Assembly (NCBI GenBank): GCA_949443285.1
Contig: CASSLW010000002.1
Location: 62,001-126,000, forward strand
Source of the DNA: an uncultured Clostridia bacterium
GTDB taxonomy: Bacteria; Bacillota; Clostridia; TANB77; CAG-508
Length of the DNA stretch: 64,000 bases
Reading direction: 5' to 3'
The notes beneath the pieces were generated by a model. That model saw nothing but the letters and a program-made list of their open reading frames with translations, did not search any database and was not told where the DNA came from. A program made the translations under genes and the position numbers. Below are positions 8,450-17,543 of the stretch, in pieces; the stretch's first letter is position 1; each line of letters starts with the position of its first letter.

Positions 8450-8949
8450 CTATGTATCTAATTCATAGATATAAAGAATATCTTCATCTGTATCAAATAC
8501 AGCTACTGTAAAATTATAGGAATGTCTATCTTCATTAAAGAGTTCTTCTGAATTATATTTGTCTCTTGCTCTACTATGTCTATCTAATACAAACCAATAG
8601 CCGTTGTTTACTTCTGGTATGTTCATATCCTCATCTATGGCATATTTACATACTTTGTTATATAATCTTTCTGTTATAGGTAATTCTCTCCAATTAACAT
8701 TCTTTTTTGCTCTATTTACAAAATTATCAGCCTGTTTTTCTGAGAAATATATTTTTTCTAATAATTCGCCATCGTTATGAAATCCTCCATGTGTATTTTT
8801 TTATCCTTCTTCGCAAATATTGGTATATAATTTTCTATTTCTATTGACATTAATACTCGTTCTTCTAAAGTAAATGCATATATTAAGTAAATGACAAACA
8901 GTGATAATAAAGATATCAATAGTATTTTTAAACTTTTCTTTATATTCAT
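8450..8949 (-). CDS. Hypothetical membrane-anchored protein (frame change at A7)
   Basis: Reading from 8949, an N-terminal membrane segment (ILLISLLSLFVIYLIYAF) is followed by ENYIPIFAKKDKK and then a premature TAG. Seven A residues on the coding strand (8796-8802) mark the break; a -1 shift there gives NTHGGFHNDGELLEKIYFS and runs on to a stop at 8450, about 166 residues in all. The THGGFHGDG-type pattern occurs in small Firmicute exported proteins of unknown function. I cannot name the family. The break may be a real indel, slippage or a consensus error. Confidence 0.6.
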
Positions 8950-9052
8950 TCTATTGCTTCACCTCATCTTCATTTGTTTTAAAGTTGATATAAATCATAT
9001 ATTCTTTATTCCTATTATATTAATATGGTTTTTCACAAAATTCCTTTTCTTT

Positions 9053-10366
9053 CTATTTTATACAAAATGCAGCATATAAAGGTATTGATTTAATATTGTT
9101 CTCAAACCCAAAGTTTCTGGTTGAAAATCTTATAGAATATTTTGGTTTATATTCTTTTGCATATATATTTAAACTAATTGATTTTACATTACTGCCACTT
9201 TTCACTTCTATTGGTATTATTCCATCTTCATTACTATATAAAACGAAATCAATTTCTGCATTTCTATTGGAAGTCCAATAATATAAAGATTCGCCCTTTG
9301 AAGTCAATTCTTGCGCTATATAATTTTCAGTAATTGCTCCTTTGTATATAAATGTTTTATCCAACATAATATCAGGAAATTTAATTTCACTCATACATGT
9401 AAGAATGCCAACATCACTTAAATAGATTTTGAATGTGTCTTCGTCTATATAGACTTTTAGCGGTATTTCCATTCTTTTAGATTTATAATCTATTAATATT
9501 AGTTTTGATGCTACGAGCCAGTCTATTGCACTTTCATACTTTCTTTTTCTTGCATTTTCATCGTTTTTATCTATACAGCTATATTTAAAATTTTTCTTAT
9601 CTTTGGCCAATTGACTTGGAATGTTTCTATATACTTTTTCAATTTTAGTTGCTTCGAATTCACTAGCTACATACTTTTTCATATCTGCAATGTACGAATC
9701 TTTAATGTCTTCAATAATGTGTGAATCAAACTTTAATATGTCTAAGTCATTTTCAACAAAATTTTTTACAGCCTCTGGCATTCCACCTACGCATAGATAT
9801 TGTCTATATAAAGTAATTGCCTGTTCGTGCGCATAATCTGGCATTGGACTCATATTAGAATAGCATTCTTTTATTTTGTCTCTAAGCATTTCTTTGTTTG
9901 TGGCAAGTAAAAATTCCTCGAAGTTCATTGGATACATATATTCCATCCTCACTTTTCCAACTGGAAATGAACCTTTAAATCTATTAATTTTCACACCTAG
10001 CAAGCTACCTGCACATATTATTTTATATGGTTTTTCTGATTCATTAAAATACTTTAGCGAAACTATACAGTTTTCACTTTCTTGAACTTCGTCAAAGAAA
10101 ATTAATGTTTTTTCAATATCTATTTTTTTGCCAAGATATAATTCTAATTCGCTTATTATTTTTTCGTCATCTATTGTTTTTTCAAATATGTCTTTTACTT
10201 CTTTGTTTTTCTCTAAATTGAAATATAAGTATTCGTCGAAATTGTTTTTACCAAATTCTTCAATAGTAAATGTTTTTCCAATTTGCCTAGCTCCTACAAC
10301 CATTAGTGGCTTTTTCATACCTGTTTCTTTCCAGTCTTGTAAGTTTTTTTCAAAAAATCTTTGCAT
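9053..10366 (-). CDS. AAA_14 / DUF4143 ATP-binding protein
   Basis: ATPase of the widespread AAA_14-DUF4143 family. Walker A is VGARQIGKT near residue 25, Walker B IFFDEVQE near 93. A winged-helix linker follows, and the C-terminal DUF4143 region ends in a PD-(D/E)XK-like core (EIDFVLYSNEDGIIPIEVKSG), so it may be a nuclease-ATPase. Its cellular role is not established in the family; paralogues are often numerous and patchily distributed. The ATG at 10366 has GGAGG seven bases upstream, so a longer N-terminus from 10417 is unlikely. Three 33-bp repeats lie just upstream. Confidence 0.88.
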   Translation of the reverse strand: MQRFFEKNLQDWKETGMKKPLMVVGARQIGKTFTIEEFGKNNFDEYLYFNLEKNKEVKDIFEKTIDDEKIISELELYLGKKIDIEKTLIFFDEVQESENCIVSLKYFNESEKPYKIICAGSLLGVKINRFKGSFPVGKVRMEYMYPMNFEEFLLATNKEMLRDKIKECYSNMSPMPDYAHEQAITLYRQYLCVGGMPEAVKNFVENDLDILKFDSHIIEDIKDSYIADMKKYVASEFEATKIEKVYRNIPSQLAKDKKNFKYSCIDKNDENARKRKYESAIDWLVASKLILIDYKSKRMEIPLKVYIDEDTFKIYLSDVGILTCMSEIKFPDIMLDKTFIYKGAITENYIAQELTSKGESLYYWTSNRNAEIDFVLYSNEDGIIPIEVKSGSNVKSISLNIYAKEYKPKYSIRFSTRNFGFENNIKSIPLYAAFCIK

Positions 10367-10423
10367 ATTATTTCCTCCATTCAAGTTAATTTTATCATAT
10401 ACTTGATAATTAATCAATATTTA

Positions 10424-10509
10424 TTGCCACTTTTCGCAGGTATAATTTTAAGATTATCGCCACTTTTTGCAGGTATAAAATTAAGATTGTTGCCACTTTT
10501 TGCAGGTAT
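10424..10509. repeat. Tandem repeat, 33-bp period, three copies
   Basis: Copies begin at 10424, 10457 and 10490 with core TTGCCACTTTTTGCAGGTAT; the third copy is cut by the end of the ZIP gene. They lie 58 bases upstream of the DUF4143 ATPase start. They could be operator sites, a mobile-element end, or a recombination scar. Confidence 0.8.
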
Positions 10510-10513
10510 GCTT

Positions 10514-11249
10514 TTATAAGCTTGTTGCAAATATTCCTATTATAAATCCCAACATATTCCCTACTGCTGTCATTCTACCATTATATAATTTATTTGATTC
10601 TGGTACAAGCTCTCCGTGACACAATATACAACATTGCTCCAGCCGAGAAGCTTAGGCAAAAGGCTATTACAGCTTGTGATATTCCTCCTATTATAGCTCC
10701 AAAAAACGCTCCTATTCCAGTTGTTATCCCTGATAAAATTACATACAAAATTACTTTTCCTATTTTCATTCCACCATTTTTCATCGGTACTGCCATTGAT
10801 ATTCCTTCTGGTATATCATGCAAGCATATTGCTATTGCTAGGCTAAGCCCTAGTTTTATGGATGCTTCAAATCCTGAACCTATTGCTAATCCTTCCGGAA
10901 AATTATGTATTGCTAGTCCTATTGATACTATTATCCCAGTTTTTAATAAATTATTTGTGTTTTTTTCCATTTTATTGTTGAATTTCTTTTCTACTAATAA
11001 GTCACAGAATATCATTGCTATTATTCCTACTATCGTCCCAAATACGACTGTTGTTATTTTGCTTATTCCAAACGCTTCCGGTAATAAGTCAAAGCATATT
11101 ACTGCCATCATTAGTCCTGATGCAAATGCTAATATGAAACTTAGAAATTTATTTGAGTGTTTTTTTATCGTTACTCCTATTATTCCGCCTAATGTCGTTC
11201 CAAACGTTCCAAAAAATAGGCCTAATAATGTTGTTTTTAATATTTCCAT
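10514..11249 (-). CDS. ZIP family metal transporter, decoded through a +1 shift at CGG
   Basis: Divalent-metal (zinc/iron) transporter of the ZIP/GufA group in the cytoplasmic membrane. Histidine-containing metal-site helices are clear: LAIHNFPEGLAIG and AICLHDIPEGI. The zero frame reads ...MLYIVSRRACTRIK and stops, losing the last helix. At codon 212 (10614-10616) the codon is CGG; skipping its C gives VSGELVPESNKLYNGRM and then GNMLGFIIGIF, the standard ZIP ending, for a total of about 244 residues. One of five such sites in this window. The start has AAGGAG at good spacing. The gene is monocistronic. Confidence 0.88.
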
Positions 11250-11332
11250 TTAAATTCTCCTTACTATAAGTTAACTGTTATTATTTTAATTTATGTAAAA
11301 ATTCGCATTTTATTACAATTTAGAATTATATA

Positions 11333-11372
11333 GAAAAAAAACAAAGACCATTGTTAAAACAACAGTCTTTTG
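11333..11372 (-). terminator. Rho-independent terminator of the Nudix gene
   Basis: Stem AAAGAC...GTCTTT (11343-11370), with additional pairing of TTGTT/AACAA inside, followed on the minus strand by a long T-run. It ends the Nudix transcript. Confidence 0.75.
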
Positions 11373-11382
11373 AACAAATATC

Positions 11383-12045
11383 CTATTTAAAATATTCATT
11401 CACAATATCTTCCAATATCGGTACATTATTTGGAAATACTAATTTTTCATTTAACAATGTCCTTATTTCTTGAAGATTTGCCCAAACTATTTTCTTGGTC
11501 TCGTTAGTATCATATTGATACTCAGTTTTTGTACACAAACTTCCATCAATTTTATATACTGCAACACTATGAAATACAATATCTCCCGAAGGGTATCGAG
11601 TGATATGTTTTGGGCCTGCATAAATTTTTAGCAATTTCATATCCTCTGGATTTGCTAAATATGCGGTTTCTTGAAATAACTCCATAGCAGCACATTCTTC
11701 ATATGTCTGTCCTAATTCAATTGCCCCACCTGGCAAGCCATAAATATTGAAGTCTTTTCTTAACTGTAACAATATTTCTGTTTGTCCTTGCTCATTTTTC
11801 CGATAAACAATTACACCTGTTCCAGGTACTTGTAATGCTACATTACCACAACTTTCTCTTACTTTTGCCACATATGGCTCAAATACAATTTCTTCTCCAG
11901 TTTCCATGGAATAATAATTTCCATTGTGATAAATTGCTTTAATTGAATAAATTACTACTGCTCCGGTTTCGTTATCCAATTCCCAACCAGTTTTTTTACT
12001 GGATGTATACTTTTCCCGTATTTTGAAGATTTGTTCTTTTTTCAT
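11383..12045 (-). CDS. Nudix hydrolase, probably recently acquired
   Basis: Nucleoside-diphosphate-linked hydrolase. The Nudix box is present as GGAIELGQTYEECAAMELFQETAYL (middle part), preceded by the usual strand GVIVY and LLQLRKDFNIYGLPGG. About 220 residues with an N-terminal extension of some 85 residues (KIREKYTSSKKTGWELD) that I do not recognise. The substrate is unknown. This is the only gene in the window with CGG read as an ordinary triplet: 12016-12018 (in KIREK) and 11800-11802 (in VYRKN), both in unbroken frame. With its scattered G/C-ending codons, that points to recent transfer. The start at 12045 is set by AAGGAGG seven bases upstream. Confidence 0.88.
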   Translation of the reverse strand: MKKEQIFKIREKYTSSKKTGWELDNETGAVVIYSIKAIYHNGNYYSMETGEEIVFEPYVAKVRESCGNVALQVPGTGVIVYRKNEQGQTEILLQLRKDFNIYGLPGGAIELGQTYEECAAMELFQETAYLANPEDMKLLKIYAGPKHITRYPSGDIVFHSVAVYKIDGSLCTKTEYQYDTNETKKIVWANLQEIRTLLNEKLVFPNNVPILEDIVNEYFK

Positions 12046-12112
12046 TGTCATTCCTCCTTGGGTCTTTATGTCGACATTATAACACATATCACAAGTTATG
12101 TCCACTGTTTTT

Positions 12113-13174
12113 TTATTCTTCTTCACCTTTTAATCTTTCTGCTCTATCTGCTGCAATTAAATTATCAACCATTTCGTCTATATCGCCATTTAGGAAATTT
12201 TCCATTTGATAAATGCTCATTCCTATTCTGTGGTCTGTAATTCTTCCTTGTGGGTAATTATATGTTCTTATTTTTTCACTTCTGTCTCCTGAACCTACTT
12301 GTGTTCTTCTAGCATTCGCAACTGCGCTATCTTGTTTTTCTTTTTCTATTTCATATAATTTTGTTCTTAGCATTTTCATTGCATTATCTTTATTTTGGAA
12401 TTGTGACCTTTCTGTTTGACATTCTACTACAATTCCTGTTGGTTCGTGTATTAATCTTACGGCTGATGATGTTTTGTTGATGTGTTGCCCTCCTGCTCCT
12501 GATGCTCTAAATACTTCCATTTTAATGTCTGCTGGATTTATTTCTATTTCTACATCTTCTACTACTGGTAATACCGCTACTGTTGCTGTTGATGTGTGTA
12601 TTCTTCCGCTACTTTCTGTATCAGGTACTCTTTGTACTCTGTGTACTCCACTTTCAAATTTTAGTCGGCTGTATACTCCTTTTCCTGTTATCATAAATGA
12701 TATTTCTTTGTATCCGCCTAGTCCTGTTTCATTTTCGTTCAATACTTCTAATTTCCAACGTCTTTTTTCTGCATACATTGAGTACATTCTAAATAGTGTT
12801 CCTGCGAATAGCGCTGCCTCTTCTCCTCCTGCTCCTGCTCTTATTTCACACATTATGTTTTTATCGTCATCTGGGTCTTTTGGTATTAATAAGAATTTCA
12901 ATTCCTCTTCTAGTTTTGGCATTTGCTCTTTTGAACTGTAGTATTCCTCTTCTGCTAGTTCTTTCATGTCTGGGTCTTGCATTAGTTCTTCTGCTTCTTC
13001 CATTGATTGTTTTACTTTTTTATATTCTCTGAATTTTTGTACTATTTCTTCTATACTTGCATGTTCTTTCATTAATTTTTGCCATTCTGTGTTATTTGAT
13101 ATGACTTCTGGGTCTGCTATCATTTTTGTTAATTCTTCATATCTTTTTTCTACTGCTTCTAATTTTTCAAACAT
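12113..13174 (-). CDS. prfA: Peptide chain release factor 1
   Basis: Class I release factor recognising UAA and UAG on the ribosome. The GGQ peptidyl-hydrolysis loop is in the residue string [16 protein letters not shown], and the codon-recognition PxT-type motif follows from the RF1-type central domain ([18 protein letters not shown]). Length 353 is typical. The start at 13174 has AAAGGAGC at good spacing. No in-frame CGG. In many Firmicutes prfA neighbours prmC, which is absent here. Confidence 0.96.
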   Translation of the reverse strand: MFEKLEAVEKRYEELTKMIADPEVISNNTEWQKLMKEHASIEEIVQKFREYKKVKQSMEEAEELMQDPDMKELAEEEYYSSKEQMPKLEEELKFLLIPKDPDDDKNIMCEIRAGAGGEEAALFAGTLFRMYSMYAEKRRWKLEVLNENETGLGGYKEISFMITGKGVYSRLKFESGVHRVQRVPDTESSGRIHTSTATVAVLPVVEDVEIEINPADIKMEVFRASGAGGQHINKTSSAVRLIHEPTGIVVECQTERSQFQNKDNAMKMLRTKLYEIEKEKQDSAVANARRTQVGSGDRSEKIRTYNYPQGRITDHRIGMSIYQMENFLNGDIDEMVDNLIAADRAERLKGEEE

Positions 13175-13271
13175 ATAAACGCTCCTTTTTGTTAATTTAT
13201 TCCAAATTATTATACTACATTTTATAGTGTTTTACAAGTACCTTATATCTTATTAAGGTTGTCTTATTTAC

Positions 13272-14291
13272 TTATAAATATTTTTCTATTGTTTCATCTA
13301 CTATCATATCACCAAATAATATTTTAATAATTACATCTTCTGAAGCTATTTCTTCACTATCTAAGTTTATGTTTTTTGCATATTTTTTAACTTTATCTAT
13401 ATATTCTGAAATTTCTGGTTTAAAACTGTATGCAAATATATTTTCATTTTTTAATAATATTCCACCTATAGCTATATTTGAAATAGCTCCTAACAATAAG
13501 AAAATATTAAATACTCCAAGTCCTAGCCAAACTAAAACACTGCATATAATATTAACAACTGATATAATAGCAAATGCTTTATTTTTGCTTCCTTGTATCA
13601 TATTTTGCTTATTTAATTCATGTACTAACATTTTTTCTAATAAAAATTGACACATTTCTGCTCTTTCTTTATAATATCCTTGTTTTGCTTTTTTTACTAT
13701 TTCACTCAATGTTATTTCATTTTCAAATGGGAATAATACTTTAGTCACAAATAAATTCTCATATGCAGGAATTCCATTTTTAGAGTATGAATCAATTTGA
13801 TTTTCTTCTAATCCCTCTATTCGATTCATTCTTGTAAATTTATTATTTTTTAAAGTAAAAACCGTTTCACTTTCTTTTTTATTTACTGTTAATAAATCTC
13901 TTTCTATTAAATTTTTGCATTCTGCCAATATTAGGTTGACATCTGCTGTTACCGCACTTTTTCCAAAAAACTGAAGCATAATTGGATTATATGTTTTATT
14001 TTCTTCTAATTCTAATTTTTCTGATACTTGTGCATCATCTTGTTTTTTTAACATTAATATTATTAATATTATATTTACTATTCCCACTAAAGAATTTATT
14101 ATTGTTTTTACTATTTTATTTATCTGAAATAAATCTGTGAAAATAAATATTAATAAAATTATTAAATTTATTAGTATTAAAATTAATAATATTTTTTGTA
14201 TATCTTTTTTATTCCTTTGTTTTAGAATTTCTATTATATTTTCTATTTTTCCCATTTTTATATTATGTATTTTATAAATTATAAAATACAA
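13272..14291 (-). CDS. Hypothetical membrane protein downstream of yhaN-like gene
   Basis: About 339 residues with two pairs of hydrophobic segments (near residues 30-52, 63-82 and 245-282) separating a soluble middle region and a short soluble tail. I do not recognise a family with confidence; the layout resembles the C-terminal half of DUF2207-type proteins. The TTG at 14291 sits just after AAAGGTGAG; an ATG at 14255 lacks its own ribosome site. The gene starts 13 bases past the yhaN-like gene and is probably cotranscribed with it. Confidence 0.65.
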   Translation of the reverse strand: MYFIIYKIHNIKMGKIENIIEILKQRNKKDIQKILLILILINLIILLIFIFTDLFQINKIVKTIINSLVGIVNIILIILMLKKQDDAQVSEKLELEENKTYNPIMLQFFGKSAVTADVNLILAECKNLIERDLLTVNKKESETVFTLKNNKFTRMNRIEGLEENQIDSYSKNGIPAYENLFVTKVLFPFENEITLSEIVKKAKQGYYKERAEMCQFLLEKMLVHELNKQNMIQGSKNKAFAIISVVNIICSVLVWLGLGVFNIFLLLGAISNIAIGGILLKNENIFAYSFKPEISEYIDKVKKYAKNINLDSEEIASEDVIIKILFGDMIVDETIEKYL

Positions 14292-14304
14292 CTCACCTTT
14301 CTTT

Positions 14305-16230
14305 TTATTTTAATTCTATATTATTAAAATTAATATTTAATTTTTCTAATATTTCTTTTTCTCTATTTGTACAAGTAAAAATCATTATTTGATGTCCTAG
14401 GAATTTCTCGTTAATATATTTTAAAATATTTTCCAATCTTTCAGTGTCATAATATGCAAATGCTTCATCTAAAATTATTGGCATTTTTTCTTTTGATAAT
14501 TCTTCTACCATCGATAATCTTAATGATAAATATAATTGGTCTATTGTTCCAATACTTAATTTAGTTGCTGGTACATAATTTCCATTTTCTAGTTCTACTA
14601 TCAATCCTTCTTCATCATTAAATAAAATATTATTATATTTTCCATTTGTTATAGCATAAATATTCTTTGATAGTTCCTGTGTAAACTTAGGGGTTACTGT
14701 ATTTTTCATTTTGTCATAAGAAGTGTTTAAAATCTCTTTAGCAAGTTCAAAACTCAAATTTAATTTTTGCAAAGTTGACATCTTGTTTTTATTGTTAACC
14801 AGCTCTTCTTCAATTTTTGATAAATCGTCTAATTTCGGTTCTATATTTTTCTTGTCTAATTCTAAAGAATGCAATTCTATTTTTTTATTATTTATTTTAT
14901 TTTGCAAATTTTCTATTTCATAATTTTGATTTTCTAAATTAATTAAATTATTTATTTTATTTTTTTCTATTTTATTTAAATAATTATTTATTATTTTTTC
15001 TTTTTCAAAATTAATTTTTAAAATTAAACTATTTTTTAAATTATTTATTTCTTTTTCTAAATTATTATTATTATTTTCTAATAAATTAATTTCATTATTT
15101 AAATTATTTATTTCATTATTTATTTTTTCTAAATTAATTAAATTGTTTTTTTCTATATTTTTTTCTTTTTTTATTTTCTTATTTTCTAAAAATATAGAAA
15201 AAATTAAAAACGTTGGTACTGTAAGAAGAAAAATATATTTAAAATAATTATTTTTTATAAAAATAAATTGTAAAATATTTATTATAATTAATAAAATAAA
15301 TATTAAAATTAATTTTTTATTTATTTTATATTTTTTATTATTTTTTTCTAATATATTTTTATTTTCTTTTTTTATTTCATTTGTTTTATTTTTTATTAAA
15401 TTTATTTTTTCATTATTTTCTTTTTTTATATTTTCTTTTATTTTTATTTTTTCATTTTCTAAATTTTCTTCATCTTTTATTTTCTTTATTTCTTTTAATA
15501 AATTATTTTCATTTTCTAAATTATAAATTTCTTCTTCTAAATTATTTTTATTTTCTTCTATTTCATATTTAAAATTTTTATACTTTTCTAAATCTTGTTT
15601 TTCTTCTTCTAAATTTTCAATTTCTCTTGAAATTATATTTATTGGTTTCTCTCTTGACTTTGTTGTTCCAACTTCATCTAGTTGTCTTCTATTAATTCTA
15701 TCAATTGCTCTTTTGTAAGAAACATTGTCATCGCCAGTTCCAACTAAATTAGCAATTTTTTGAACTAGTACACTTTGCTCTTGTTTCCCTAGCTTTACAT
15801 CTTGTTGTCCTACCACAACAGTAGACATAAACAAATCTTCATCCACTTTTGTTTGGTCATAAAAGAATTGATTACCTGCCGTTTTATCTATATTAAAATC
15901 CTTTGAAATATCTTCTTTTTTATCATTAAATATTTTTGGATTTTTCTTTTTAAACTCTCTATAAACTTCATATTTATTATTATCATTTAACTCATATTCT
16001 ATTTTTCCTGAAAATTCCTCTCCTACCCATGGAGTATATTTTTCAAAATCAGAATGTTCTTTTCCTTTTTTATTTTTAGAAATTCCATAAAATGAATTTA
16101 CTATAAATTTTAATAATGTAGATTTTCCTGCTTCATTTTTTCCATAAATAATATTTATTCCATTTTCTAATTCTATTTCTTTTTCTTTTAATTTTCCAAA
16201 TGAATTTATTTTTATTTTATTTATTTTCAA
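14305..16230 (-). CDS. yhaN: YhaN-like SMC/SbcC-type ATPase with internal membrane hairpin
   Basis: P-loop ATPase of the Rad50/SbcC/YhaN type. Walker A is YGKNEAGKST near residue 30; the signature and Walker B lie at the C-terminus (KLSIGTIDQLYLSLRLSM, then MPIILDEAFAYYD). A long Lys/Asn/Glu/Ile coiled coil (about 200-500) contains a predicted membrane hairpin near 300-345, as in Bacillus YhaN. The DNA of the coil is extremely A/T rich. A TTG start is used, with AAGGAG ahead. It pairs with the adjacent metallophosphoesterase as a presumed DNA-end processing complex. Confidence 0.85.
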   Translation of the reverse strand: MKINKIKINSFGKLKEKEIELENGINIIYGKNEAGKSTLLKFIVNSFYGISKNKKGKEHSDFEKYTPWVGEEFSGKIEYELNDNNKYEVYREFKKKNPKIFNDKKEDISKDFNIDKTAGNQFFYDQTKVDEDLFMSTVVVGQQDVKLGKQEQSVLVQKIANLVGTGDDNVSYKRAIDRINRRQLDEVGTTKSREKPINIISREIENLEEEKQDLEKYKNFKYEIEENKNNLEEEIYNLENENNLLKEIKKIKDEENLENEKIKIKENIKKENNEKINLIKNKTNEIKKENKNILEKNNKKYKINKKLILIFILLIIINILQFIFIKNNYFKYIFLLTVPTFLIFSIFLENKKIKKEKNIEKNNLINLEKINNEINNLNNEINLLENNNNNLEKEINNLKNSLILKINFEKEKIINNYLNKIEKNKINNLINLENQNYEIENLQNKINNKKIELHSLELDKKNIEPKLDDLSKIEEELVNNKNKMSTLQKLNLSFELAKEILNTSYDKMKNTVTPKFTQELSKNIYAITNGKYNNILFNDEEGLIVELENGNYVPATKLSIGTIDQLYLSLRLSMVEELSKEKMPIILDEAFAYYDTERLENILKYINEKFLGHQIMIFTCTNREKEILEKLNINFNNIELK

Positions 16231-16246
16231 AATTTTTCTCCTTTTT

Positions 16247-16351
16247 GATGTTTTTGGGGACGGAGGAAAAAAACATCGATTTATTTTTATAACAAATTTA
16301 ATTTATTTTTTATACTAAGTGATGTTTTTTTGCTCCGTCCCCAAAAACATC
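16247..16351. repeat. Paired GGGAC-loop hairpins, GATGTTTTT-stem type
   Basis: Left arm GATGTTTTT-GGGGACGGAGGAA-AAAAACATC (16247-16277) and an inverted copy (16321-16351) about 43 bases away. The right arm supplies the TGA stop codon of the yhaO-like gene. Closely matching pairs occur at 26274 and 29572. Confidence 0.9.
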
Positions 16352-17444
16352 ATTCTAATGCGTCGAATGCTATTTCTATTGCTTTTTCTATTACTTCTTG
16401 TTCTTCTTCTGATAAATCGCTTTGTTCATATCTATTTAATATTTCTTTTACAAATAATCCTTTTAATGTTGTTTCATTTTCTAATTTTTTTAAGTCATAT
16501 GCTATTTTTGTTTTATTTTTTATTTTTATTATTTTTTCATTTTCTATATATTTTTCTATTTCATATTTATTTATTTCAAAATTTCTTTTTCCTATTAATA
16601 TTATTTCTATATATTCGTTATTTTTTATTTCTGTTTCGTTTATTTTTTCTATTAATTCTTCTTTTGAGTTTAGACCTGTTACATCTATTTCTTTTTTTAT
16701 AAATTTTTCTTCGTCTAATGGTACGAATTTTAATTCTATTTTTGTTTTTTCTTCGTTTCCTATTTTTTCTATATTTCCTACTATCATTCCATGTTCGCCT
16801 GGTTCGTCGAAGCCAAGTGCTGAGGTTGAACCTGGATATACTATTTTGTTTGTTGCATAGTCTGGTTTATGTATGTGCCCTAATGCTACATAGTCAAATC
16901 CTATTTGTTCTAGTTGTTTTGTTGTTATTGAGTTATATTGTTTTTCTTCTATGTTTGCTCCATTTAATGTTCCATGTATTATTAATATTTGTGGTTTGCT
17001 TCTATTTTCTATTTTTATTTCTTCTATTCCTGAGTTTGTACAATAAAAGTCGTTAAATCCATATCCATATATATCTGCTTCTTGTGTTTCGATTTTTTCG
17101 ATTTGCCCTTCGAATATTTTTACGTTTTTATTCCATTTATATTTGTTATAATATGAATTTTTTAAGTATGGATCATGGTTTCCCGGTGCTATGTATATTT
17201 GTGTTTCTGGTATTTCTTTGAATAAATTGTTGATATATTCTATTGTTGATTGTTTTATGTATTTATGTTCATATAGGTCTCCTGATATGAATAGGTTGTC
17301 TACTTTTTCTTGTTTTATATATTCTATTATTTTTTTGAATATTTTTCTTTGTTCTAGTCTTCTTTTGTCTCCAAGTAATTCTCTTTCTGATAGGTTGACA
17401 AATGGACTGTCAAAGTGCATGTCTGCTATGTGTATAAATTTCAT
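16350..17444 (-). CDS. yhaO: YhaO-like DNA repair exonuclease (SbcD/Mre11 family)
   Basis: Calcineurin-type metallophosphoesterase. Metal-binding motifs are in order: HIADMHFDSPF at residue 4, SGDLYEH near 55, APGNHDPY near 91, then HGTLNG and GHIHKPDYA around 156-200. The C-terminal region is helical, as in SbcD/YhaO. Presumed to form a nuclease complex with the downstream ATPase for DNA double-strand end processing; that partnership is inferred from the gene pair. Its TGA stop is part of the hairpin element. Start supported by GAAGGTGA. Confidence 0.88.
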   Translation of the reverse strand: MKFIHIADMHFDSPFVNLSERELLGDKRRLEQRKIFKKIIEYIKQEKVDNLFISGDLYEHKYIKQSTIEYINNLFKEIPETQIYIAPGNHDPYLKNSYYNKYKWNKNVKIFEGQIEKIETQEADIYGYGFNDFYCTNSGIEEIKIENRSKPQILIIHGTLNGANIEEKQYNSITTKQLEQIGFDYVALGHIHKPDYATNKIVYPGSTSALGFDEPGEHGMIVGNIEKIGNEEKTKIELKFVPLDEEKFIKKEIDVTGLNSKEELIEKINETEIKNNEYIEIILIGKRNFEINKYEIEKYIENEKIIKIKNKTKIAYDLKKLENETTLKGLFVKEILNRYEQSDLSEEEQEVIEKAIEIAFDALE

Positions 17445-17543
17445 TTTTTCACCTTCTATTGTTTTTCTTTTGGTTTATTCTACTATAAGTTTTGTTTTTT
17501 TTCAATAGAAAAAGCGAAATCTCTTTCGCTTTCTCTTTTATAT

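Noticed and set aside
10594..11253. Plus-strand frame of 219 codons opposite the ZIP gene
   Set aside because: It mirrors the ZIP transporter almost exactly and has no family features of its own.
12113..13174. Programmed frameshift in the release-factor gene
   Set aside because: The gene is prfA (RF1), which has no programmed shift; its frame is unbroken. The RF2 gene is not in the window.
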